Below, piece by piece: positions 52,151 through 60,682 of a stretch of 64,000 nt of DNA (positions are counted from its first letter, which is position 1; each line of letters begins with the position of its first letter). The DNA is from Salegentibacter flavus (GTDB lineage Bacteria; Bacteroidota; Bacteroidia; Flavobacteriales; Flavobacteriaceae). The position numbers and the translations under genes were made by a program. Below the pieces are notes generated by a model. That model had not been told where the DNA came from and did not search any database. It saw nothing but the letters and a program-made list of their open reading frames with translations. The DNA is taken from the NCBI RefSeq assembly GCF_900115145.1, contig NZ_FOVL01000006.1:62001-126000 (forward strand). Reading direction: 5' to 3'.

Positions 52151-52176
52151 ATCAACAGAAGGTATTTATTAAAAAA

Positions 52177-54492
52177 CTACTCTTTCAGATGAATGCTCTT
52201 CTTGAGATTGTTTACAGATATCTCGAATTCTCCCGGCTCTGCCATTGTTTCTCCTTTCGGATTAACCGATGCCAGGTCGGAGGTATTGATGCTAAATTCA
52301 ATAGTTTTAGTTTCTCCGGCAGCAAGTTCAACTTTCCTAAACTTCCGAAGTCTTTTTACATCTGGAGTGATCTCTGAAGCATACAGATCGGAGCTGTAAA
52401 CCTCAACCACTTCTTTTCCACTGCGATTCCCAGTATTGGATAATTTCACGCTAACAGTAAAAGTATCGTTCTGAGTGATATCGGTTTTATCGATTTGCAG
52501 GTCTGATACTTCAAAATCGGTGTAACTTAGTCCGAACCCAAAAGGATACTGCGGATTGAAATCGGCTTCATAATTATATACCCCTTCGGCTTTGGTTTGC
52601 TCTTCAGAAGGCTTATGAATATACGGGATTAGTGCATTAGGATAGCGCGGATATGTATAAGGCAGTTTTCCGGAAGGATTGATATCCCCAAATAAAATAT
52701 CTACCAGGGCATCGCCGCCAAAATTCCCCGGAAGGTAAGTTTGCACCACAGCCTGCATTTCCTGTTCAAATTTGCTGATTATTCTCGGGCGACCTTCATT
52801 CAGAATAAGAATTACCGGTTTCCCGGTAGCTGCTAGTTCTTTTGCAAGTTTAGTCTGCAGATCGGAGATATAAAGATCATTAAGGTCACCCGGTTTTTCT
52901 GTATAGGAATTCTCACCCAGGACTAGAAAAATATAATCAACATTTTCTGCCTGTTTAACAGCATCAGCAATGCCGGCGTCCTCTTCTTCAAAATATTTAC
53001 CGTCATTTTTATAATTTACTCCCGCTTCGAAGATCACATTTTCTTTTCCGAGCTTATTTTCAACAGCTTCTAATATTGTATTGTAATCTGCAGCAAATTC
53101 CGGGGTTTTTTCACCTTGCCAGGAATAGGTCCAGGCTCCATTGAGTGTTCTCATGGAATTGGCATTTGGTCCCGTTACCAAAACTTTCACGTCTTTTTTA
53201 AGAGGCAGCACACCGCTTTCATTTTTCAAAAGCGTAATCGATTCTGCAGCCATATTGAAGGCTTCCTGTTCAAATTCCTCACTTCCGAATTTCGGGTAAT
53301 CCTTATAGTGGGTAACCGGAACTTCAAATAGGTTTAGCGCGAGTTTTACTTTCAGTATTCTTTTTACCGCATCGTCAATGCGTGACTCCTTGACTTCACC
53401 TTCTTTCACTAATTCCAGGAGGTTGTCTACAAAACGTTCGTACTCATAAGGAACCATAGACATATCAATTCCCGCGTTCACAGCCATTTTAATGGCTTCT
53501 TTGTCATTTTCAGCCACACGATCCCTGCGGTGCAGATTTTCGATATCGGCCCAATCGGTAACTACCAGGCCTTCAAAATTCAATTCTTCTTTCAGGAGTT
53601 TTGTGAGCAGGTCGTAATTAGCGTGTACCGGTTTTCCATTAATGAGTCCGGAATTGATCATAATAGTATGAGAGCCTGCATCTATTGCCGCCTTGAAAGC
53701 CGGAAGATGGTATTCCCTTAGAACATCATCGGGAATATAGGCCGGAGTTCTGTCCTTTCCTGAAGTCACCGCATGATAGCCCAAAAAGTGCTTCATAGTT
53801 GAAGCCAGGTGGTGAGGATCCCCGATATTATTATCTTCTCCCTCATATCCATCTATCATCGCTACTCCGAGTACCGAAGTGAGGTAGGGGTCTTCCCCAA
53901 AGGATTCCCACATACGGGAAAATCTTGGATCCATCCCTAAATCTAATACCGGTGAGAAATTCCAAGGGATTCCACTTGCTCTTGTCTCATAGGCGGTTAT
54001 CTCCGCTCCTTTTTTTACCAGCTCAGGGTTTCGGCTTGCGGCCTGTCCAATTTGCTGAGGAAACATGGTAGCACCCACGGTATAGGTTGCTCCATGAATC
54101 TCGTCTACTCCATAAATGATTGGAATATTCAGCTCGTTTTCTTCGGAATTTATCTCCTGAATTTCAGAAATGATCTCATGCCATTTTTGCCGGGGGAGTG
54201 CCCTGTTATTGGCTGTATTGAGAAAGGAGCCCACCTTATATTCGGAGACCGCTTTTCGCACCAGTTCCTTATCAAGATTAAAAGGTTCAAAACTGGAATA
54301 AATGTCTTCTCCTTCACCAATCACATCAAGGGTGACCTGGGTCATCTGGCCAACTTTTTCTTCCAGCGTCATTTTCGACAGTAAATCGCTGGCCTTTTCT
54401 TCTATTTCTGCTGAAGTTTTAGTTTCCTGGGCAGAGGTATTAAACCCGGCCAGTAAAACTACTGCAGCAAGTATTATCTTTTTTATCTTCAT
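52177..54492 (-). CDS. bglX: GH3 beta-glucosidase, BglX-type
   Basis: A 771-residue periplasmic exo-acting glycoside hydrolase family 3 enzyme. A type I signal peptide (about 1-21, NTSAQ) is followed by the TIM barrel with nucleophile Asp in VVTDWADIENL (about residue 290), an alpha/beta sandwich domain, and a C-terminal fibronectin-like domain (about 670-760). YGVDEIHGATY, FSPVLDLGMDPRFSRMWESFGEDP and KHFLGYHA are family markers. It is the last gene of the PUL and would cleave oligosaccharides to glucose. A terminator follows. Confidence 0.94.
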   Translation of the reverse strand: MKIKKIILAAVVLLAGFNTSAQETKTSAEIEEKASDLLSKMTLEEKVGQMTQVTLDVIGEGEDIYSSFEPFNLDKELVRKAVSEYKVGSFLNTANNRALPRQKWHEIISEIQEINSEENELNIPIIYGVDEIHGATYTVGATMFPQQIGQAASRNPELVKKGAEITAYETRASGIPWNFSPVLDLGMDPRFSRMWESFGEDPYLTSVLGVAMIDGYEGEDNNIGDPHHLASTMKHFLGYHAVTSGKDRTPAYIPDDVLREYHLPAFKAAIDAGSHTIMINSGLINGKPVHANYDLLTKLLKEELNFEGLVVTDWADIENLHRRDRVAENDKEAIKMAVNAGIDMSMVPYEYERFVDNLLELVKEGEVKESRIDDAVKRILKVKLALNLFEVPVTHYKDYPKFGSEEFEQEAFNMAAESITLLKNESGVLPLKKDVKVLVTGPNANSMRTLNGAWTYSWQGEKTPEFAADYNTILEAVENKLGKENVIFEAGVNYKNDGKYFEEEDAGIADAVKQAENVDYIFLVLGENSYTEKPGDLNDLYISDLQTKLAKELAATGKPVILILNEGRPRIISKFEQEMQAVVQTYLPGNFGGDALVDILFGDINPSGKLPYTYPRYPNALIPYIHKPSEEQTKAEGVYNYEADFNPQYPFGFGLSYTDFEVSDLQIDKTDITQNDTFTVSVKLSNTGNRSGKEVVEVYSSDLYASEITPDVKRLRKFRKVELAAGETKTIEFSINTSDLASVNPKGETMAEPGEFEISVNNLKKSIHLKE

Positions 54493-54503
54493 AATCGTTT
54501 ATC

Positions 54504-55925
54504 TTAAAAGTTTAGGGTAGCCACAGAATTTCCCGGGAGCGCAACATTATAGCTCTTTTCTCCAATTTCGATAGCTAAATTCTTTTGATCCTCATTTTTA
54601 TTCTGAAGTATCACCACCACATTTCCTTCAGGAGAGAGAAAAGCAACATTGGGAAAATCTTCAGGCATATTTGAGTCTACCCGAACAGCGCCGGGGCGAA
54701 CAAATTTGGAAGCCTGGGCTATGATGTAGTATGCCGGTTCCCTAGTTACTTCATCACCGGTGATCGTGATGGCGCCAAGACAGCGGTCACAGCCTCCACG
54801 GTCGGTGTGAGGTTCCTGATTTTCATCGGCAGCAAGGTTCCATTCCAAAACGTTTCTGCTCCAGTTTCTGGTAGCGCCAATGATGAGGTTTTCGGTATGC
54901 CATTCCATTTCCTGTGCGAAGTTCCCGGGAGCTCCCACCCATTGTTCGGTGAAATAAATGCGTTTATCGGGGTGAGCTTCGTGTACCTGGGAAAGCGCGC
55001 TTATATCTCCTCCATACAGATGAAAAGCAGAACCATCTACATATTGCGCAGCCTCAGGATCATCTAGTATAGAAATGGGATAATCGGGGCGATCGGCGTT
55101 ATGATCGTAAAGGATGATCTTGGTGTCAATACCATGTTCTTCAAACAGGGGACCTAAATGATCTTTTATGAACACCGCCTGATCTTCAGCCAACATCAAA
55201 AGACTTGGGTTATTCCCGGGGTGTAAAGGTTCATTCTGGATGGTGATGGCATCTATAGTGATTCCTTCCTGCGCCATAGCCTGTATGTACTTTACAAAAT
55301 ACATAGCATAAGCCGGGTAGTATTCTTCTTTAAGGCTGCCTCCGCGGGTATCTCCATTATCTTTCATCCAAACCGGAGGAGACCAGGGAGAGCCCAGTAT
55401 TTTAATATCAGGAGCAATCTCAAGGATATCTTTCAATACCGGAATGAGGTGAAGGCTGTCATTAGCCAGGGAAAATTTCTCAAGCTGTTCATCGGTTTCT
55501 CCTTCTTCCAGATCATTATAGGAAAACGGAGCCTCGTCAAGATCGGATGCGCCTATGCTTAGCCGAAGATAACTTACTCCGATCTCGTCCTGCTCGGTGC
55601 CAAAGAGTTCCTGTAAGAGTTCATTTCTGGCCGAATCGCTCATCTGATTTATATGCAAGGCACTTCCGCCGGTAAGGGTATATCCAAAACCGTCTATCTC
55701 CTGAAATTTCTGAGAGGTATCAACTTTTATAGTTGCCTGTGCCTGGAAATCACCTTCCTTATCGGAAGTAAGCTCTCTTTTTTCAAGGAGAGATTTTTCA
55801 TCGAGGCTTGTGAGCCACATTTCCGGTTCATCCGGACTATTTTCTTCCTCGTTCTTCTGATTACAGGCTAATAGCGTGAAGAGCATTAGCATCAGAAGAA
55901 TGGGTTTATTTAAGGGTTTGTACAT
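54504..55925 (-). CDS. GH30 glucanase, surface lipoprotein (second GH30)
   Basis: A 473-residue family 30 glycoside hydrolase. Start ATG 55925 gives a lipoprotein signal (LFTLLACNQKNEEE, mature Cys followed by acidic residues, which marks surface export in Bacteroidota). The TIM barrel has DGFGYTLTGGSA near the start, acid/base Glu in ITIQNEPLHPG and nucleophile Glu in IYFTEQWVG. The C-terminal beta-sandwich ends PGNSVATLNF. Subfamily 3 is likely, in which most enzymes hydrolyse beta-1,6-glucan. It shares roughly half of its core residues with the other GH30 at 57732 by eye, so the two arose by duplication. Confidence 0.9.
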   Translation of the reverse strand: MYKPLNKPILLMLMLFTLLACNQKNEEENSPDEPEMWLTSLDEKSLLEKRELTSDKEGDFQAQATIKVDTSQKFQEIDGFGYTLTGGSALHINQMSDSARNELLQELFGTEQDEIGVSYLRLSIGASDLDEAPFSYNDLEEGETDEQLEKFSLANDSLHLIPVLKDILEIAPDIKILGSPWSPPVWMKDNGDTRGGSLKEEYYPAYAMYFVKYIQAMAQEGITIDAITIQNEPLHPGNNPSLLMLAEDQAVFIKDHLGPLFEEHGIDTKIILYDHNADRPDYPISILDDPEAAQYVDGSAFHLYGGDISALSQVHEAHPDKRIYFTEQWVGAPGNFAQEMEWHTENLIIGATRNWSRNVLEWNLAADENQEPHTDRGGCDRCLGAITITGDEVTREPAYYIIAQASKFVRPGAVRVDSNMPEDFPNVAFLSPEGNVVVILQNKNEDQKNLAIEIGEKSYNVALPGNSVATLNF

Positions 55926-55988
55926 TTCAATAGGGGTAAAAGATGCCGCCAAAATAGCGGCATCTGTCTAATTATTAATATAGGCTAA

Positions 55989-57701
55989 TTACTGTAAAAT
56001 GAATTCGTAGGTACCGGTCTCATAATCATTGCTCACCTCGATATTCACCTCGTATGTTCCGGAGGTAGTAATATTGGTGAAGTTTGGACCACCATTGGTC
56101 ATTGTTCCGGATAAGGCTTCAGGATCGTCCGCACCTAATTGAATATCCCAGGGAGAGTTAAATTTCAGGTTGTAACCTGCTTCCAGAGCCTGAGTGGTGG
56201 TGAATTTATGCGGATGTACATAGGTCATAAGGAACTCGTCCCTACTATCCCAGCCGCCGCCTTCTTCGTCCCAATGGAATAATTTTATGTTGTAATATTT
56301 CCAGTTTACGGCTCCTGTAGCAAAATTAAATTCAAGGCTGTAAGCCTGATCTCTTGCAGGGGAAATATCTCCAGGGCTTTCCAGAAGTCCGAGACTACCA
56401 AACGCTGAATCCCCATCAGGATTGGAGGTTTCTCCTATAATTCCGTCCAGCGAATAGGCTGTTCCAGTACCATCTATAGCGCTGTTAAGCTCATAAATTA
56501 CTTCAGCCTGAAGCGGGATATAGGTGCCAGACATAAATTTATCCTCTTCTTTGTTGAATTCAAATACAACTTCACCGTCTGCAAGAAGATAAAGCGCATC
56601 GGGGGTTTCAGAAGGAGGATTGCTTACCTGGTTGCTTTCAAGGGAATAGGTATAAGTATCACCGGAAAGGTCTACAGTAACTGTATAATCTCCCGGAGCA
56701 TCCAATGAGATATCTTCAATTTCAATACCGGCATCTCCTGCCTGGGATTCCATATAAATTTCATTCTGGGTACCAACAATTCTTTTAAAGAGGTAACCCC
56801 AATCGCCATTGAGTCTGAAAAGGAATCCTCCGGAATTTAGAGAAAGTTGAGCTTCCCAAACGCCATTAGCCTGGTATTCCAATGGTTCATCTCCACCCCA
56901 GCCGGCAGCGATAACATCACCAACTACACTTAGGTGGTCTATTTTTAGGAGGTTGTAGGTTCCTTCTGCAAGGTCTACAGTTAATCTGTATTCCCCGGTT
57001 TCAGCGACCATAATCGGATCTCCGTTTTTAACCAGATTTCCTTCGCTTCCTCCATAGATATGAGCAGGAAGTGAACTCTCGCTATAGATCTTAAAGCCCG
57101 CTCCTGCTTCCAGGTGAGTGTAGATCTCAAAAACATTTGTGGGATTATTGTCGGCATCTTTTAGCGACCTCAATGATAGGGCCTGGGAAAGATCTGAGCC
57201 TGCTTCTGTGGCCTCGCCTGAAAGGAACAATTGCTCAGGTAGGTACTCTGTTTCAAAACGCTTTACGCTTACTTCTACAGAATCGGTAGTTTGTTTGTCT
57301 ATACTTTTTGCAAGAACGGTTATTTCCAGGTCAACTTCTTTACCTGCTTCGAAACCTGCATAAGATAGTGCAAGGTCCATCTCACTGGCGGTAAAACTTC
57401 CATTGGTATCCCGGCCTCCATTTTCTGAAGCTTTACTAAGAAGAGGATCCTCATAATTTCCGGGGGTACTTAAGATAAGGGTATACCTCACCTGATATCT
57501 CTCGGTTGAAATTGCCGGATCCCAGGTGAATTCAAAGTTCTCGTCTGGTTGGTTTTCATTTAGGACCAGAGTTTCATTCGTGGTAAGTAAGGAAGGCTCA
57601 CTAAGATCCCATTCTCCAATAGGGTCAAGGTTGTCTTCTTCACAGGAAAAAATAAATGCCAGCACCAGAAATGCGCTAAGGAGTATTTTTATTTTTTTCA
57701 T
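55989..57701 (-). CDS. SusE/SusF-like glycan-binding lipoprotein
   Basis: A 570-residue surface lipoprotein (LAFIFSCEEDNLDP lipobox with acidic export signal). An N-terminal SusE-type Ig domain (about 40-150) is followed by several SusE/F carbohydrate-binding repeats: SVVGDVIAAGWGGDEPLEY... near 275, LYLLADGEVV near 385, and a final beta domain (about 480-570; FNSPWDIQLGADD). It would bind the target glucan on the cell surface and hand it to SusCD. Position between the two GH30 genes in the PUL operon supports this role. Confidence 0.85.
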   Translation of the reverse strand: MKKIKILLSAFLVLAFIFSCEEDNLDPIGEWDLSEPSLLTTNETLVLNENQPDENFEFTWDPAISTERYQVRYTLILSTPGNYEDPLLSKASENGGRDTNGSFTASEMDLALSYAGFEAGKEVDLEITVLAKSIDKQTTDSVEVSVKRFETEYLPEQLFLSGEATEAGSDLSQALSLRSLKDADNNPTNVFEIYTHLEAGAGFKIYSESSLPAHIYGGSEGNLVKNGDPIMVAETGEYRLTVDLAEGTYNLLKIDHLSVVGDVIAAGWGGDEPLEYQANGVWEAQLSLNSGGFLFRLNGDWGYLFKRIVGTQNEIYMESQAGDAGIEIEDISLDAPGDYTVTVDLSGDTYTYSLESNQVSNPPSETPDALYLLADGEVVFEFNKEEDKFMSGTYIPLQAEVIYELNSAIDGTGTAYSLDGIIGETSNPDGDSAFGSLGLLESPGDISPARDQAYSLEFNFATGAVNWKYYNIKLFHWDEEGGGWDSRDEFLMTYVHPHKFTTTQALEAGYNLKFNSPWDIQLGADDPEALSGTMTNGGPNFTNITTSGTYEVNIEVSNDYETGTYEFILQ

Positions 57702-57731
57702 TTTATTGTTATTTAATAGTTTAATTTTTAA

Positions 57732-59180
57732 TTACCATACAAGCGTTGATACTGAATTAGCTGTGCTGTTTATTTTCAGGTATTTATCCCCGGCCTGTAC
57801 GTTTATATTTCTGTTCGAGGTAGTCTCATTCAGAATCACCAGTGCAATTGTACCATCAGGATTTTGAAATGCCACATTAAAGATCCCACCGCTTATTTGA
57901 TTTGAAGCAATTCTACTAGCACCCGGCCTGACGAATTTTGAGAAGTGAGCCAGGGCATAGAATTCTTCATTATAAATAATCTCTCCTGAAGATTCTATGG
58001 TAACTACACCCCTGCAGTCCTGGCATCCATTATTGGTGGGGCCAGAATTTTCATCCAGGGCAAGGTTCCATAAAAGGGCAGTTTTTGACCAGTTTCGGGT
58101 GGTGCCAATAAAGATATTTTTGATATTCCATTTAAGATTATCACCAAAATCTGTGGCCCATTCCCCTCCGGAAATTTCTGTGAAATAGAGTCCTTTTTCG
58201 GGAAAAGCATTGTGGACCTGTGACATTGCAGAGACATCTCCAGCATAAGCATGAAAAGCCGAACCGTCTACATAAGGATATGCCTCTTCATCACTAAGCA
58301 CGGTGATGGGGTATTGGGGTTTATCGAAATTATGATCATAAGCAATGATCTTAGTTTCGATTCCTTCACTCCGGAAAAGCGGTCCAAGGTGGTCTTTTAT
58401 AAATTCCACTTGTTCTCCGGCTTCCATTATCATAGTTGGATATTGCGCCTGATGTAAAGGCTCATTCTGTGGAGTTATCGCATCTACTTTTATCCCGTGG
58501 GCAGCATAGCCTTCGATATATTTCACAAAATAATGGGCATAGGTATTATACCATTCCTGTTTTAAACTTCCTCCATAAAGGGATTTGTTTGTTTTCATCC
58601 AGGCCGGTGCGCTCCATGGGCTTCCCATAATTCTAAGCTCGGGATAAACCTGCAAGATGTCCTTAAATACCGGAATCACATTTTTTTCATCTTCCTTCAA
58701 AGAAAAATTGTCCAAAGTGGCATCTGTCTCCCCGGCAGGCATGTCATTATAGGTGAAATCCTGCAAGGAAAAATCAGAGGCGCCTACACTCATACGCAAA
58801 TAGGAAATTCCAATTCCCGTATTGGGGTTGAAAAGCTCCTTTAATAAGTCGCTCTTTTTACCGGAGGATAACCCATTAATGAGATAGGCTGAGGAGCCGG
58901 TAAGGGCAGCTCCAAAGCCTTCAATTTCCTGATATTTTTCAGTAGGATCGATAATAAGTTCAGGATCTGAGCTTAAAGGTTCACCATAAATATCCACAAC
59001 AGGCAGTTTATCCAGTAATTGGGTTCCTGCTGTATTGGTGGTCCAGATCTGGGCTTTCCCAATTACCTCACCTCCGGGTTTAGACGGAGGAGGGAGTGGG
59101 GTTACCGGATCATCATCTGAACATTGGATATTCAAAAGACTCACAGAAAAGACAAATAATATTGCTATAATTCGGTTCAT
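57732..59180 (-). CDS. GH30 glucanase, surface lipoprotein (first GH30)
   Basis: A 482-residue family 30 enzyme with a surface lipoprotein signal (LLNIQCSDDDP, mature Cys followed by Ser-Asp-Asp-Asp) and a Pro-rich linker. The barrel has EGFGAALTGSSAY, acid/base Glu in ITPQNEPLHQ and nucleophile Glu in LYFTEISGGEW. A pair of Cys (NNGCQDCRG) replaces the acidic loop in relatives and the C-terminal beta-sandwich ends STANSVSTLVW. Likely GH30_3, endo-beta-1,6-glucanase. It is located between susD (two bases) and the SusE-like gene. Confidence 0.9.
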   Translation of the reverse strand: MNRIIAILFVFSVSLLNIQCSDDDPVTPLPPPSKPGGEVIGKAQIWTTNTAGTQLLDKLPVVDIYGEPLSSDPELIIDPTEKYQEIEGFGAALTGSSAYLINGLSSGKKSDLLKELFNPNTGIGISYLRMSVGASDFSLQDFTYNDMPAGETDATLDNFSLKEDEKNVIPVFKDILQVYPELRIMGSPWSAPAWMKTNKSLYGGSLKQEWYNTYAHYFVKYIEGYAAHGIKVDAITPQNEPLHQAQYPTMIMEAGEQVEFIKDHLGPLFRSEGIETKIIAYDHNFDKPQYPITVLSDEEAYPYVDGSAFHAYAGDVSAMSQVHNAFPEKGLYFTEISGGEWATDFGDNLKWNIKNIFIGTTRNWSKTALLWNLALDENSGPTNNGCQDCRGVVTIESSGEIIYNEEFYALAHFSKFVRPGASRIASNQISGGIFNVAFQNPDGTIALVILNETTSNRNINVQAGDKYLKINSTANSVSTLVW

Positions 59181-59182
59181 TG

Positions 59183-60670
59183 TTAGTATCCGGGGTTCTG
59201 AGTCAGGTTAGGATTCCGGTTGATCTCGTTTTGCGGAATAGGCAATAGGAGGTCGGTTTCACTAACATTATAATCAACAGGTTGATTCGTACGAAGATCG
59301 ATATCGTCTACAGCGTTCATGATTTCCACGGCCATTCCAGAGCGGATAAGATCATCCCAGCGATATGCTTCCTGTGCAAGTTCCAGGCGTCTCTCTTTTA
59401 GAATTGCCCTTTTCATAGTTTCATATGAAGCTTTATCTTCTGAAGTCAATTCAGGAAGACCAACTCTTTCCCTAACAATATCTACCTGGTCGGCAGCTTC
59501 TTCGATCTGGCCTAATTCATTGAGCGCTTCAGCTTTCATCAGGATAATATCAGCAAGTCGAAAAATATAATCGTTGTCTGAACTAGCCCAGCCTCCGGCG
59601 TTTCTCCATTTATAGGCGAAAGGAACTTCACTGTTAACCGCATTTCCCCAATATTCGTCTACCCATGGCACCGCTTCAAAAATCATAGTGGCATTCTTTC
59701 TGATCTCATCGCCTTCGTTATCAAAAGCTTCTACAAGGTCTTTTGACGGGGTGACAAATTTTCTCCAACTATCACCACTCAGGGAGGGAGGTAACTGCAA
59801 TTGTGGAGCCCAGGTTCCTTCGTCGCCACCCAGGTACTGGATCTCAAGAATAGACTCTTCATTATTATAGTTATTTCCGTCAAAGAGTTTATCATAATCA
59901 TCCAACAAACGATAACCTGCGGGACTGTTAATCACAGCGTTTGCAGCTTCCAGAACTGCCGGATAATCGGGGTTGGGCTTTTGAGCGTTTACCTTGGTCA
60001 ATAAGGCGTTTGCAGCGCCTACAGTTGCCCGTGCCTTGTTTACACTGGCATCATTCCCATAGGAATGTGGTAAAAGCTCTTTTGCATCATTTAGATCGGT
60101 TATGATTTGATCATGAACCTCCTCTGCAGAACTTCTGGGAAGTCTCACTTCTGAAGGATCTACCGATTTGATAGGTTCCAGGATAAGCGGAACGCCGCCC
60201 CATTGTTTTACCAGATTATAATAGTGGTATGCCCTGAGGAAAAGTGCCTGCCCAATGATCTGGGTGCGTTCTTCCTCGGTAATTTCCTGATCGATCTCCG
60301 GGGCTTTTTCAAGAACAAGATTCGCCTTGGAAATCGCATTGTAAATTGATGACCAGGCGTTAAAAACCCTATTGTTCGTAGTAGAAACATCTACGTCATC
60401 AAAAGCGAAAATTTCAGGGTTATCTCCACCGGCATAGTGATTGTCAGAGCGGACGTCCTCGAAAATAATTTTGTCCCACACGTAATAATCATTTGATTGA
60501 AAAGATTCATAAACCCCGGTCAAAGCAGCGTTAAGCTGGGTGCCGGTAGCATATGCGTTTTCTGTTGTTTCCTCTGAAATAGGCATTAAGTCTAATTCAT
60601 CGTCGCAGGAGATGAGACTTGCTGCTATAAACAGTCCGGAAAAATATTTTATAAAATGTTGTTTTTTCAT
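59183..60670 (-). CDS. susD: SusD/RagB family nutrient-binding lipoprotein
   Basis: A 495-residue surface lipoprotein (ASLISCDDELDLMP, Cys with acidic export signal) of the SusD family, which binds glycan fragments and lids the SusC channel. N-terminal TPR-like helices (about 30-290) and the C-terminal SusD domain (about 320-495) are present, with the family ending LLPIPQNEINRNPNLTQNPGY. It follows susC by 12 bases, the invariant order for such pairs. Confidence 0.95.
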   Translation of the reverse strand: MKKQHFIKYFSGLFIAASLISCDDELDLMPISEETTENAYATGTQLNAALTGVYESFQSNDYYVWDKIIFEDVRSDNHYAGGDNPEIFAFDDVDVSTTNNRVFNAWSSIYNAISKANLVLEKAPEIDQEITEEERTQIIGQALFLRAYHYYNLVKQWGGVPLILEPIKSVDPSEVRLPRSSAEEVHDQIITDLNDAKELLPHSYGNDASVNKARATVGAANALLTKVNAQKPNPDYPAVLEAANAVINSPAGYRLLDDYDKLFDGNNYNNEESILEIQYLGGDEGTWAPQLQLPPSLSGDSWRKFVTPSKDLVEAFDNEGDEIRKNATMIFEAVPWVDEYWGNAVNSEVPFAYKWRNAGGWASSDNDYIFRLADIILMKAEALNELGQIEEAADQVDIVRERVGLPELTSEDKASYETMKRAILKERRLELAQEAYRWDDLIRSGMAVEIMNAVDDIDLRTNQPVDYNVSETDLLLPIPQNEINRNPNLTQNPGY

Positions 60671-60682
60671 AAGTATTTTAAT

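Noticed and set aside
47831-52176. A new defence island at tRNA-Ser
   Set aside because: No nuclease, helicase, methylase, reverse transcriptase or toxin-like gene is present; the content is IS, integrase remnant and a sugar-active protein.
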